A program made the translations under genes and the position numbers. Under the pieces are notes generated by a model. It saw only the letters and a program-made list of their open reading frames with translations. It had not been told where the DNA came from and ran no database searches. Shown here one piece after another: positions 8,293 to 16,532 of a DNA stretch of 30,584 nucleotides. How positions within the stretch are numbered: position 1 is the first letter of the stretch; each line of letters opens with the position of its first letter. This DNA comes from Chthonomonas sp. UBA2387 (lineage in GTDB: Bacteria > Armatimonadota > Fimbriimonadia > Fimbriimonadales > Fimbriimonadaceae), in contig DDSP01000066.1 in NCBI GenBank assembly GCA_002343445.1, forward strand, positions 387-30,970, given 5' to 3'.

Positions 8293-8764
8293 TCCGACCC
8301 ATCGCACCCGGCTCCGACGAAGAGATCGGGTGGGTGGCCTCGCGTATGCGCGCAACGCTGGTCGAGCTGTTGGGTGAGCAGCGGGGCGGGCGAATGTACA
8401 CGACCGAGTGGCTCCGCGAGCGGGTGCGCTTTCATCTGGACCCGCCCAGTGCGAGGGCGGCGTGTTCGTGGCGGTGGTTGCCGAGAGCCTTGCGGGACAC
8501 ACGATCGTCCGCCGAGAGACGTGGGAGGACGGCTCGACGTTCGGTCTCTTCTCGACCTTCTGGGTCGAACCTGGACATCGCCGCTCGGGTTTGGCGTCCC
8601 GCCTCGTCGCGTCGGGGGAGCGCTGGATGCGGGAGCGAGGACTGACGGTGTTCCGCACATGGACCGACCCGGGCAACGCACCGCTCATCGCGTTGATGGG
8701 CGGGCTGGGCTACGCGATCGAAGGGGAGCGGGGCGAGTTCGTGGTCTTGCGCAAGGAAGCCTAG
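8280..8764 (+). pseudogene. GNAT-family N-acetyltransferase, frameshifted
   Basis: The reading frame starts at ATG 8280, overlapping the previous gene's end (MEALIRPIAPGSDEEIGWVA...), and makes sense to about residue 56 (RVRFHLDP). Homology-like sequence then continues in the +2 relative frame with GGVFVAVVAES and FWVEPGHRRSGLASRLV, the acetyl-CoA-binding loop (GHRRSGLA, Q/RxxGxG/A type), down to the TAG at 8762. A single missing base near 8440-8450, in the run cccgccc, would account for the shift: adding one G restores HLDPAQCEGG. This is either a recent inactivation or a sequencing/assembly error. Substrate unknown. Confidence 0.75.
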
Positions 8765-8772
8765 CCAGCGGC

Positions 8773-9306
8773 TCAAGGAAGGATCGTGACCGGCGTGCCC
8801 ACGGGAATCCAGTCGTAGAGGTCGCGCACGTCGTCGTCGTCCAGAGCAACGCACCCCAAGGTCCAATCCGACTTCGAGCCCTTGCCGTGGATGAAGATCT
8901 CGCCGCCCAGTTTGGTCTTCCAGGGCGGAGTGCGTTTCTCCTTGTGGGCCGCGACGATCTCCTTGCGTTCGGCCTCGGTGATCAGGCCCGCTTTGAATCC
9001 ACGTTCCGCGTCCAAGGGTCCCGGGTAGCTGACGCCTAGGGAGAGCGTGTACTTGCTGCGCGGATTCTTCGTGCAGATGAAGTAAGAGCCCTCCGGTGTC
9101 GCGCCGTCGCCCTCTTTCTCCTTGGGCGGCACGGGGTTGTGGCCCAAACCGATGCGGTAGGTCTTCACGAGCCGGTCGCCTTCGTACAACCGCAGTTCGC
9201 GCTTGGCCTTGAACACTTCAAGACGCGGATTCTTGTAGGGGGAGGGCGGGCTGCCGCAACCCAGCAGGCACGCGAAGACCAATCCCAGCCCGACCAAGTG
9301 GAGCAC
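8773..9306 (-). CDS. L,D-transpeptidase (YkuD) lipoprotein
   Basis: A 177-residue protein with a lipoprotein signal ending in LLGC (lipidated Cys about 17), so it is probably anchored in the cell envelope. The YkuD catalytic motif is complete: HGKGSKSDWTLGCVALDD, with His about 140 and nucleophile Cys about 152. The family forms or remodels meso-DAP-meso-DAP crosslinks or attaches proteins to peptidoglycan. The start is GTG 9306, sharing one base with the stop of the upstream SPFH gene (TAGTG), hence translational coupling. The frame is open much further upstream, but that part only reads antisense to good coding sequence and is not part of this gene. Confidence 0.88.
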   Translation of the reverse strand: MLHLVGLGLVFACLLGCGSPPSPYKNPRLEVFKAKRELRLYEGDRLVKTYRIGLGHNPVPPKEKEGDGATPEGSYFICTKNPRSKYTLSLGVSYPGPLDAERGFKAGLITEAERKEIVAAHKEKRTPPWKTKLGGEIFIHGKGSKSDWTLGCVALDDDDVRDLYDWIPVGTPVTILP

Positions 9307-10202
9307 TATTGAGCCGCCTTGTCCATCAGCGACTTCACGTCGAAGATCATCCCGCCCGAACTCGACACCTGGGGCAGCTTGCCATCCCACTTCTCGATCC
9401 ATTCGCGGGCGACCACGAGTTCCGCGCCCTGCACCTTCAGCGCTTCGGCCTTCAGTTTGGCGGATTCGGCTTCGCCCTTGGCCTTGGCCACCATGGTCTG
9501 CCGCTCGGTTTCCGCGCGTTGCAGCACGTACTTCTGCTTCTCGGCCTCCTGCTGAGCGACCTGTTTGGCCTCGATCGCCTTGTTGAACTCGGGCGAGAAG
9601 TCGAAGTTCGTGATCGAGACGCCGTTGGGCTCCACGAGCAGGTTGTAGACCTTGAGCCGCGCCGTGATCTCCTCTTCGACCTCGTTCTTGACCGCCGGGC
9701 GGCTGCGGATAAGGTCTTCGGCGGTGTACTTCGCCGTGACCGTCTTGATAGACTCCTGAACCGCGGGGTCGATGATGCGCGCTTTGTACTCGCGGCCCAC
9801 GTTCTGATACAGTTCGCCGACGTTCGAGCGGTCCACCCGGAAGTTGAGGGCGACCGTCGTGGTCACTACCTGAAGGTCGCGGCTGGCCGCCGAGCCCGTG
9901 CTCTCTTCCTTTTGTGTTCGGACCTCCATCAACTCCGTGCTGTTGATGCCGGGGATGATGAAGTGGAACCCCTCGTCCAATTGACCCTGCACAGCACCGA
10001 ACCGCATCAGGACCGCGCTGTGGCCCGCAGGGACGATGATCACCGTGCTCGAGAGCAGCCCGCCCACGATCATGATGACGCCGACCACGTTCATGATCCA
10101 AGCCGTGGGCCGCAAGTTGGCTTTGTCGCTGGTCTGCTTGTTCAGCCCGGAGACGACGATGCCGCTGACGAGAAGGATGATGCCCAGAACAACGATCGCC
10201 AT
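9306..10202 (-). CDS. SPFH/prohibitin-family membrane protein
   Basis: A 298-residue protein with two N-terminal membrane segments (about 2-20 and 35-57), then an SPFH/Band 7 domain beginning IIVPAGHSAVLMRFGAVQG. A long charged coiled coil follows (about 200-265, rich in Glu, Ala, Lys and Gln; KAKGEAESAKLKAEALKVQG). Bacterial prohibitin/HflK/stomatin-like proteins form large membrane-bound rings that organise proteases or lipid microdomains. The ATG follows GCGAGG at about eight bases. It is coupled to an L,D-transpeptidase, suggesting an envelope role. No HflC or FtsH neighbour is visible, so the precise subfamily is open. Confidence 0.9.
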   Translation of the reverse strand: MAIVVLGIILLVSGIVVSGLNKQTSDKANLRPTAWIMNVVGVIMIVGGLLSSTVIIVPAGHSAVLMRFGAVQGQLDEGFHFIIPGINSTELMEVRTQKEESTGSAASRDLQVVTTTVALNFRVDRSNVGELYQNVGREYKARIIDPAVQESIKTVTAKYTAEDLIRSRPAVKNEVEEEITARLKVYNLLVEPNGVSITNFDFSPEFNKAIEAKQVAQQEAEKQKYVLQRAETERQTMVAKAKGEAESAKLKAEALKVQGAELVVAREWIEKWDGKLPQVSSSGGMIFDVKSLMDKAAQ

Positions 10203-10317
10203 GTTTGCCTCGCTCTATTTAGGTACGGGGCAGGGGTGCGCAAGGATGCGCTTCGAATGGGTCGGCACAGTCCTACGTCCCACCGGAGGCGAATCGCTAC
10301 AATGGCCCGACAAGCCT

Positions 10318-11067
10318 ATGGTTCGCACCGAATCCATCAGCAAATCGTTCCATGACGCCAAACGAGGCACCATCGAAGCCGTGGTGGACGTCTCGATGGA
10401 AGCGCGCCCCGGCGAAATCTTCGGGTTGCTCGGCGTGAACGGGGCGGGCAAGACCACCTTGCTCCGCATTCTCTCCACCGTCTTGCGCCCGAGCAAGGGA
10501 GTCGCCGAAGTTGCGGGATTCGACGTGGTGCGCGAGCCAGACCGCGTCCGAGCCAGTATTGGGTTCATGTCCACCTCGACCGCTCTCTACGGCAGGCTCA
10601 CCGCCCGCGAGGTGCTCGAGTACTTCGGCGGGCTCTACGGGCTGAAGGGGCAGGAACTCAAATCGCGGGTGGACACGGTCATCGAACAACTCAACATCGG
10701 CCCGTTCGCCAATGGCCTGTGCGACAAGTTTTCGACCGGCCAAAAGCAACGGGTGAGCATCGCGCGCACCATTCTGCACAACCCACCCGTGCTCTTCTTC
10801 GACGAGCCGACCTCGGGGTTGGACGTGGTGACCAGCCAGATCGTCATGAACTTCATCGAACAAGAGCGCCGGGACGGCAAAACCGTGGTGTTCTGCACGC
10901 ACATCATGAGCGAAGTGGAACGCCTGTGCGACCGCGTCGCGATCATCCACGACGGACGTATCCGCGGGACGGGCACACCATCCGAGTTGGTGGCCCAATC
11001 GGGCGAGCCGACGCTGGAGCGCGCCTTCCTCAAATTCGTCGGCGAGTTGCAGGAGGTGGGGCGATGA
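10318..11067 (+). CDS. ABC transporter ATP-binding protein (NatA-like)
   Basis: A 249-residue nucleotide-binding subunit with Walker A GVNGAGKTT (about 39-47), ABC signature FSTGQKQR and Walker B plus D-loop VLFFDEPTSGLD, followed by the H-loop (FCTHIMSEVE). Sequence type and partner match the NatAB Na+ efflux/multidrug exporter group. I chose ATG 10318 because the conserved domain begins there; the frame is open upstream only across the divergent promoter region. A TACAAT box (10298-10303) lies 14 bases before the start and there is no Shine-Dalgarno site. The stop overlaps the permease start (ATGA). Confidence 0.92.
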   Translation: MVRTESISKSFHDAKRGTIEAVVDVSMEARPGEIFGLLGVNGAGKTTLLRILSTVLRPSKGVAEVAGFDVVREPDRVRASIGFMSTSTALYGRLTAREVLEYFGGLYGLKGQELKSRVDTVIEQLNIGPFANGLCDKFSTGQKQRVSIARTILHNPPVLFFDEPTSGLDVVTSQIVMNFIEQERRDGKTVVFCTHIMSEVERLCDRVAIIHDGRIRGTGTPSELVAQSGEPTLERAFLKFVGELQEVGR

Positions 11068-12239
11068 TCGGTCTGGTCTTCCGCAAAGAGGTCAGGGAGT
11101 TTCTTCGGGACAAGCGCGTGGTGTCGGGTGCGCTCGTCGGCCCCGTGGTGCTCATGCTGGTGTTCGTGTTCACGTTCGCCGTGATCGCGCAATCGCTGGG
11201 CAAGAGCAAGGCGCCGAAGATCCACGTGGTCGCGCCGGCCCAATCGAACGCGTTCCTCGCGGCGCTCGAGCAGAACCCCGAGGTCCAGATCATCCGCGTC
11301 GAAAACCGCGAGCGGGGCGTGGAACTCGTCAAGAAGGGTCAGGCACGCGTGCTCCTCGAGTTCACGCCTGAGTTCACCGACGCGACGGGCGAGATCGAAG
11401 CCGTCTACGACCCCGACGAGGCCCTTTCGACCATTGCGCTTCGCACGTTCGGGGCGATGGTCAACGCGGCCAACCGGGCGCAACTCGACCAGACGCTGGC
11501 TCAGGCCGGCATCGCCAAGGAAGCGGTCGAGCCGATCCGCCTCAAGGAAGTCGAAGTCCCCAAGGACCAGAAGGCGATGGGCGGTTCGACGCTGATCGGT
11601 TTGCTGCCGTATCTGATCGTCATCTGGGCGTTCTATGGCGGGTTCAGCGTGGTCTCCGACCTGGTCGCGGGCGAGAAGGAGCGGTCCACGCTGGAGACGC
11701 TGCTCATCACGCCGGTCAGCCGGACCCAAGTGGCGATGGGCAAGTTCCTCGCGCTCGGATGCGTCTGCTTGATCTCGTCGCTCTCGTCCTTGGTCACCGT
11801 GCTCATCATCGGGGTGTCGGGCACATCGTACGCCAAGGCGTTGTTCCCAGAGGGCATCCACCTGACGCCGCTCGCGTTGCTGGCGATTCTGGCGATCCTG
11901 ATCCCCTTGGTCGCGTTCTTCGCGGGCCTGATGCTGGCCATCAGCGCATTCGCCAAGAACACTCGCGAGGCGCAGACCCACCTGACGCTGCTCAGCTTCG
12001 TCGTGCTCATCCCCGCGATCTCCAGCCAGTTCATCGGGTTCACCGAAGCTGGGCGCGCATGGTGGATCAAGCTGGTGCCGATCCTCAACTCCTCGGATGC
12101 CATCCGCTCGGCGCTGCTGGGGCGGCTTGACGCCGAAAGCGCTCTGGTCACCATCGGCATCAGCCTCGTGCTCGGCGCGATCGGCGTGATCACGGCGATC
12201 AAGCTGTTCGAACGCGAAGAAGTGTTGGTCAGAATCTGA
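11064..12239 (+). CDS. ABC transporter permease (NatB-like, ABC-2 type)
   Basis: A 391-residue permease starting at ATG 11064 in an ATGA overlap, with an excellent Shine-Dalgarno AGGAGGTGGGG just upstream. Topology is that of ABC-2 exporters: one N-terminal membrane helix (about 22-45), a long extracytoplasmic region (about 50-175), then about five C-terminal helices. The segment GEKERSTLETLLITPVSR is the characteristic coupling element of NatB/YhaP-type permeases. Together with the ATPase it forms an exporter; Na+ as substrate is possible but not shown. Confidence 0.92.
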   Translation: MIGLVFRKEVREFLRDKRVVSGALVGPVVLMLVFVFTFAVIAQSLGKSKAPKIHVVAPAQSNAFLAALEQNPEVQIIRVENRERGVELVKKGQARVLLEFTPEFTDATGEIEAVYDPDEALSTIALRTFGAMVNAANRAQLDQTLAQAGIAKEAVEPIRLKEVEVPKDQKAMGGSTLIGLLPYLIVIWAFYGGFSVVSDLVAGEKERSTLETLLITPVSRTQVAMGKFLALGCVCLISSLSSLVTVLIIGVSGTSYAKALFPEGIHLTPLALLAILAILIPLVAFFAGLMLAISAFAKNTREAQTHLTLLSFVVLIPAISSQFIGFTEAGRAWWIKLVPILNSSDAIRSALLGRLDAESALVTIGISLVLGAIGVITAIKLFEREEVLVRI

Positions 12240-12247
12240 AGAAGACC

Positions 12248-13180
12248 ATGGACTGGATTCAAGTCGTAGACTCCCACACCGAAGGCGAGCCGACCCGCGT
12301 CGTCGTGGACGGCTGGCCACAGCCGCCCGGCGCGACGATGGCCGAACGCCGCGACCACATGAAGCGGCACCAGGACCACCTGCGGACAGGGGTCGTCAAA
12401 GAACCTCGCGGGCACGATGCCGTGGTCGGCGCGTTGCTCACCCCGCCGGTCGAGCCCAATTCAGCCGCAGGTGTCGTGTTCTTCAACGACGTGGGCTATC
12501 TGGGCATGTGCGGCCACGGGCTGATCGGCGTCGTCCGCACCCTGCACCACTTGGGCCGCATCGGCCAAGGGATGCTGCGGATCGACACGCCCGTGGGCAC
12601 GGTCGAAGCGGCCCTTCTCGCCGATGGCAGCGTGGCGGTGACCAACGTGCCCTCGTACCTGTACGCCGAGGACGCAATGGTCGAGGTGGCGGGCTACGGC
12701 CCCGTCATCGGCGACGTGGCCTACGGCGGCAACTGGTTCTTCCTCACCGAACTGCCCGAGTTCGTGCTCGACCTGCGCAACCTGGACGCCCTGATGGACA
12801 TCACCAAGCGCATCCGGCGTTCGCTGATCGAGCAAGGCATCACCGGCGCAGACGGCGCGCTGATCGACCACGTCGAGTTGTTCAGCCCGACGACTCGGCC
12901 CGACGCCCATTCGCGCAACTTCGTGCTGTGTCCCGGCAACGCCTACGACCGCTCGCCTTGTGGAACGGGCACCAGCGCGAAGATGGCGGCCATGGTCGAA
13001 CGCGGCAAACTGCAGCCAGGCCAGGTGTGGCGGCAAGAGAGCATCGTCGGCGGCCTGTTCGAGGGCTTCATCGAGGTGCGCGGCGAGGATTTGGTGCCGC
13101 ACATCCGGGGTCGGGCGTTCGTCACGGCCGAGTCGCGGCTGGCCTTCGACCCCGCCGACCCATTCCGCCACGGCCTCTGA
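12248..13180 (+). CDS. Proline racemase-family protein, likely 4-hydroxyproline 2-epimerase
   Basis: A 310-residue cofactor-independent epimerase. Both catalytic thiols are present: C88 in MCGHG and C238 in DRSPCGTGTSA, with H90 and D234. Two cysteines mark proline racemases and hydroxyproline 2-epimerases; trans-3-hydroxyproline dehydratases have Thr at the second site. The N-terminal VVDSHTEGEPTRVV is typical. It starts eight bases after the NatB-like permease stop, so it is probably co-transcribed, an unusual partner. No other hydroxyproline catabolic gene (deaminase, D-amino-acid oxidase) is nearby, so an anabolic or cell-wall role is possible. Confidence 0.9.
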   Translation: MDWIQVVDSHTEGEPTRVVVDGWPQPPGATMAERRDHMKRHQDHLRTGVVKEPRGHDAVVGALLTPPVEPNSAAGVVFFNDVGYLGMCGHGLIGVVRTLHHLGRIGQGMLRIDTPVGTVEAALLADGSVAVTNVPSYLYAEDAMVEVAGYGPVIGDVAYGGNWFFLTELPEFVLDLRNLDALMDITKRIRRSLIEQGITGADGALIDHVELFSPTTRPDAHSRNFVLCPGNAYDRSPCGTGTSAKMAAMVERGKLQPGQVWRQESIVGGLFEGFIEVRGEDLVPHIRGRAFVTAESRLAFDPADPFRHGL

Positions 13181-13231
13181 TCGGGGGTCGCCAACCGTTT
13201 TGGCTTCCGTGGGAAACTCACGAAAACGGTG

Positions 13232-13237
13232 TATGAT
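13232..13237 (+). promoter_or_regulatory. Putative -10 box (TATGAT)
   Basis: TATGAT lies 22 bases before the ATG at 13260, which itself has an AGGTG ribosome binding site at 13246-13250. No good -35 is visible. This unit would be leadered, unlike several others in the window. Confidence 0.35.
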
Positions 13238-13259
13238 GAGCTTGTAGGTGCCGTTCAGT

Positions 13260-14150
13260 ATGCAAGGGGCATTGACTCGTCTCTCCGCACTCTTGTCGAT
13301 CTTCGTCCTCGGTTCGGGATGCATCGACTCGACGGTCGTCACGAAGTTCGAGCCCGCCGTCCTCAGCGACGGGACGGTGGTTCAGTCTCTGGGCGCCTGC
13401 GATGCCAATCTCGATCGCTGCTGGACTTATGATGGTGTAGCGTCGCCCGTAGAATCCGAGTTGATTGCTGGAAGGACTACCGCGATTGCCACCGCGGTGG
13501 CCGAAGCGTTTGGGGCGGACTCGGGCGATTCCGTCGGCGGAGCCCGCCCGGGTGCCTACCTCTGGGTCCGAGCGACGATTGAGGACCCTGACAACTTGCC
13601 CAGCCTCCTGTTCCTATCTGAGAGCGGTGATGCCGTCGAACCGAGTTTCGTTTACACCGGGTTTCCGGACGCGGAGAACTTGCTCTTGGCTGGCTACGAT
13701 CTCGGGGTCCGAGTGAATCCCAGCGTTGCCGCCACAGTACTGGCCGCGGTTGGCCCCTGGCAATCGGTGGGCGTCTACTCGATCAATAGCGGCAAACTCA
13801 CCCACGAGTCCGGATTTGCGTTCAACCCGATCGCGTTGGCAACTTCCGTCGACCGGCTAGGTGCTCGGTTTCCAGACACCGCCACAGCATTCGTCTCCAC
13901 AGAGCGCGAGCCAAGGATTAGGGTCAGTTTGCAGCTACCCGAGACGGCCGGGCGGCTTGCGTGGCGTGTCGTTGCCTTCGGAAGCAACGCGCAAGAGCTG
14001 GAGAGTTGCGGCTCGATGACTCGACCCGGCGTCGCCAGCCGCGACTACGAGTTCAGAGGACGACTCGATGACTTGGCCCGAATAGAACTGCAAAGCAGGG
14101 AGTACGAGTCTGTTCCAACGCAAACGGTGTTGCTTCGCCCGCAACGGTAG
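13260..14150 (+). CDS. Hypothetical lipoprotein
   Basis: A 296-residue protein with an N-terminal signal (MQGALTRLSALLSIFVLGSG) followed by Cys, which resembles a lipoprotein signal although the -3 residue is Gly rather than Leu. The rest is a beta-rich, presumably periplasmic or surface domain with no motif I recognise. It contains several Cys (SLGACDANLDRC, ESCGSM) that could form disulfides. G+C is lower than in flanking enzymes, as for other hypothetical secreted proteins here. I prefer ATG 13260, preceded by AGGTG, over GTG 13248. Single-gene unit, convergent with the DUF2332 gene. Confidence 0.6.
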   Translation: MQGALTRLSALLSIFVLGSGCIDSTVVTKFEPAVLSDGTVVQSLGACDANLDRCWTYDGVASPVESELIAGRTTAIATAVAEAFGADSGDSVGGARPGAYLWVRATIEDPDNLPSLLFLSESGDAVEPSFVYTGFPDAENLLLAGYDLGVRVNPSVAATVLAAVGPWQSVGVYSINSGKLTHESGFAFNPIALATSVDRLGARFPDTATAFVSTEREPRIRVSLQLPETAGRLAWRVVAFGSNAQELESCGSMTRPGVASRDYEFRGRLDDLARIELQSREYESVPTQTVLLRPQR

Positions 14151-14170
14151 GGCCCGCAACGCGAGCCAAC

Positions 14171-15193
14171 CTACTCGCAAAGGGCGTCCAATTCCGCCGG
14201 CCAAGTCCATTCCCTGACCCAGCGGCCGTGGTGGTGCGGGGAGGCGATGACGAACCCCCTCGCCCGCCCGTCCTCGTACCGGGTCACGCGCAGGTCGTCG
14301 TGCCGCGAGACGAACCACATCGCCCGCTCCCGAGAGGCCCCCAGCATCGAAGCGTGAAACCGCTCGATCTGCTCCGCGGAGAGCTGATAGAACACGTGCG
14401 TTTGGAACACGATGGGCACAGCGTCGGCGGGAGCCAAGAGCGCATGCTTCGCCGTTTCCTCCACCGCGTCGCCCTGCCACACGCGCGGCCGCAACTCTTG
14501 CGCGATCTGCATGGCGAGGTCGAGGATGGGACGACGCTCGGCTTGCTCGGGCCAGAGCAAAGCGCGCAGCCAATCCCGGTCGGCTTCCGAAGCGACGTCG
14601 AGCGGATGCAGGTCCACCCCGACCCGCGACACCACGTCCGGCGGACCGTCGGTCGGGGTGGACTCCCGGGGACTCCACGACGTGCGCAGCGTCAGGCGCG
14701 CGTTCGGGTCGCCAAAGGAGCCCGCCTCGGTCTCCACCCGAAAGCGGTCCAAACACAGGTTCAGTCCCATGCTCGCGCCGAACTCGACCAACGCCACGGG
14801 TCGGCCCGCCGCCAACCGCGCGAAAGTAGGCAACAGATACACCGTCCGCCCCACCTCGTTGGTCTGGACGCGGCGGGTCGTCAAGTGCCCCCGAATCGCC
14901 TCCCGGTGCTCCAGGACGAAGGCGCGAAACACGGGCCACGGGTCGTCGTCCCTCGCCGGTCCGCCCGCCAGTTGCGGGTACCACTCGCGGAGCGGGTGAC
15001 CGGACTTCGCCAATTCGGCCTGCACCGCGCCGAGAAACAGGTTCGAGATGGGCATGCGCCCGCATTGGCAAAGCCGCACCAGGTCCTCGTCGTCGGCGAT
15101 CAGCGGGCTGAGCCGACTGTAGAGCGGCGAATCGTGCTCGGTGTGTCGCGAGAAGGCCAAAAACCCCTCGCGGACCGCTTCGGGCGTCAGCAC
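14171..15193 (-). CDS. DUF2332 family protein
   Basis: A 340-residue protein beginning at GTG 15193 (MLTPEAVREGFLAFSRH...), overlapping the upstream kinase gene by seven bases (translational coupling). Family features are the N-terminal HTEHDSPLYSRLSPLIADDE, a central VALVEFGASMGLNLCLDRF that resembles a methyltransferase-type nucleotide-binding loop, and a C-terminal VFQTHVFYQLSAEQIERF. DUF2332 has no established function; the fold hints at an S-adenosylmethionine-type Rossmann domain. The frame is open further upstream, but that portion only mirrors the kinase gene and is excluded. Confidence 0.82.
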   Translation of the reverse strand: MLTPEAVREGFLAFSRHTEHDSPLYSRLSPLIADDEDLVRLCQCGRMPISNLFLGAVQAELAKSGHPLREWYPQLAGGPARDDDPWPVFRAFVLEHREAIRGHLTTRRVQTNEVGRTVYLLPTFARLAAGRPVALVEFGASMGLNLCLDRFRVETEAGSFGDPNARLTLRTSWSPRESTPTDGPPDVVSRVGVDLHPLDVASEADRDWLRALLWPEQAERRPILDLAMQIAQELRPRVWQGDAVEETAKHALLAPADAVPIVFQTHVFYQLSAEQIERFHASMLGASRERAMWFVSRHDDLRVTRYEDGRARGFVIASPHHHGRWVREWTWPAELDALCE

Positions 15194-16473
15194 CGTTCGA
15201 GCCCGCCCAATCGCTCGAAGAGCGTGAGTTGAACCAATCCCCGCTGACGGTTCAGGTCCGGCGGGTCGGTCGGCAACAGCCGGAAGTAGTTGTCCCCGCG
15301 CAGGTAGTCGGTCAGGAATCGGACGCCGAGTTCCAAGGCGATGGCCCGAACGGCGTCCTCCATGCCCGCGAGTTCGTTGGCCGGAGCCTCGACCACGGCC
15401 TCCTCGAACCCGCGTCGGACGGCATCGGCCACGTCGCGATCCACCTGGACTCTGGCCAAGTCGGTCTCCTTCTCGCCGGCCACGTTGCACAGCGAGCGCA
15501 GCATGTCGCCGTAATCGGCCAGCCAAGTGAACGGCATGATCGTGTCCAAGTCCACCAGGCTCCTCACGCGGCCCGTGATCCGGTCGAAAAGAAAGTTCTC
15601 GATCTTGGTGTCCCCGTGGATCGGCGTTCGCCGCACGGTGCCCGAGGCCACGGCATCCTGCAACCAGCACCCGAACGTCTCGGCCGCGGCGATGCGCTCC
15701 AGATAGGCTTGCAGAGCGGGCTCCTTGATCCGTGCCGCGCAAGCGGGGTCGCTCAGGCGGTAAAGCCCTTCGGTCGCCTCGGCGACTTCAGGGTCGGCGG
15801 GCAGGAACGGCGCGGCGTCCTCGCGCGTGACGCATCCCGTCGCAACGGCTCGGAACTGGGCGAAGTAGCCCCGCGTGTCGCGGTAGCCGAGCAACGAAGG
15901 TTGGAGGCCGTCAAGGCTCATCCGGGACGTCAGATCGGCGTTCAACGCCAGCCCGCGACCGACTTCGCCCGCCAAGCGCAGCCGCTCGCCGGGGTCGGCG
16001 ACCTCGCCCAGACTCTTGTACTCGACCACGTCCGGGATGCGTTTCATCATGCGCCACACCGACCAGCCGTGCGGCCCGTCGTCCACCACGAACGGGGCCC
16101 CGTCGTTCGATGCCACCAGTTCGATCGGCTCCCATCCCGTGGCTTTGGCCGCAAGATGCTCTTCCAAGTAGGCGGCCTGGGCTTCGGTCCAAGCGACCAT
16201 CGCGCGCATGACGCGGAAAGGTCGCGAGAACACGTCGGTGTTGATGCGCTGGAGCAGAAACGCCTCGGTCCGCCCCTCACGCTCGCCTTCGACGACGAAC
16301 GTGTGCAGGTTGATGTTGCCGCGTTTGGGAAATGCCGCGCCGCCTCGTGGGCCATCCACGCGGAACCGCGACGCGAGGGCCAGGACCTCTTCGGGAGCGA
16401 AGTCGGCGCGCCGCGCTGGGCCTTCGGGCGTTTCGCGATCGGGGAAGACAAAACCGGCGAACGAGGCGCGCAT
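15187..16473 (-). CDS. Phosphotransferase-family small-molecule kinase (N-acetylhexosamine 1-kinase-like)
   Basis: A 428-residue aminoglycoside phosphotransferase/choline kinase-fold enzyme. The motif GNINLHTFVV with FLLQRINTDVF resembles the nucleotide loop of NahK-type N-acetylhexosamine 1-kinases. The catalytic loop is HGDTKIENFLFD and the metal-binding DLDT follows in RSLVDLDTIMPF, then DYGDMLRSLCN. It may phosphorylate a sugar or amino sugar at C1; the substrate is inferred from similarity only. ATG 16485 is also possible, but it overlaps a TAGAAT -10 box (16489-16484), so I prefer ATG 16473. It is the first gene of a pair with DUF2332. Confidence 0.83.
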   Translation of the reverse strand: MRASFAGFVFPDRETPEGPARRADFAPEEVLALASRFRVDGPRGGAAFPKRGNINLHTFVVEGEREGRTEAFLLQRINTDVFSRPFRVMRAMVAWTEAQAAYLEEHLAAKATGWEPIELVASNDGAPFVVDDGPHGWSVWRMMKRIPDVVEYKSLGEVADPGERLRLAGEVGRGLALNADLTSRMSLDGLQPSLLGYRDTRGYFAQFRAVATGCVTREDAAPFLPADPEVAEATEGLYRLSDPACAARIKEPALQAYLERIAAAETFGCWLQDAVASGTVRRTPIHGDTKIENFLFDRITGRVRSLVDLDTIMPFTWLADYGDMLRSLCNVAGEKETDLARVQVDRDVADAVRRGFEEAVVEAPANELAGMEDAVRAIALELGVRFLTDYLRGDNYFRLLPTDPPDLNRQRGLVQLTLFERLGGLERC

Positions 16474-16483
16474 CGCGCGGGTC

Positions 16484-16493
16484 ATTCTACCGT
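16484..16493. promoter_or_regulatory. Putative overlapping divergent -10 boxes
   Basis: On the minus strand TAGAAT (16489-16484) precedes the kinase ATG at 16473 by ten bases. On the plus strand TACCGT (16488-16493) precedes an in-frame TTG (16500) of the terminase-like gene by six bases. The two boxes share the central TA step, as in symmetric bidirectional promoters. The plus-strand box is weak. Confidence 0.3.
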
Positions 16494-16532
16494 CCCCGGT
16501 TGACTTGGGCCGATGGCGGGCTGCGGATCGGC

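Noticed and set aside
5146..8688. A 1180-codon open frame on the minus strand opposite the cytochrome-like gene
   Set aside because: It is antisense to a gene with clear domains, is Arg/Gly/Val-rich with no motif, and is explained by high G+C in third codon positions.
8374..9039. A 221-codon plus-strand frame spanning the acetyltransferase and L,D-transpeptidase
   Set aside because: It crosses the end of one gene and runs antisense to another with a complete YkuD motif; no motif of its own.
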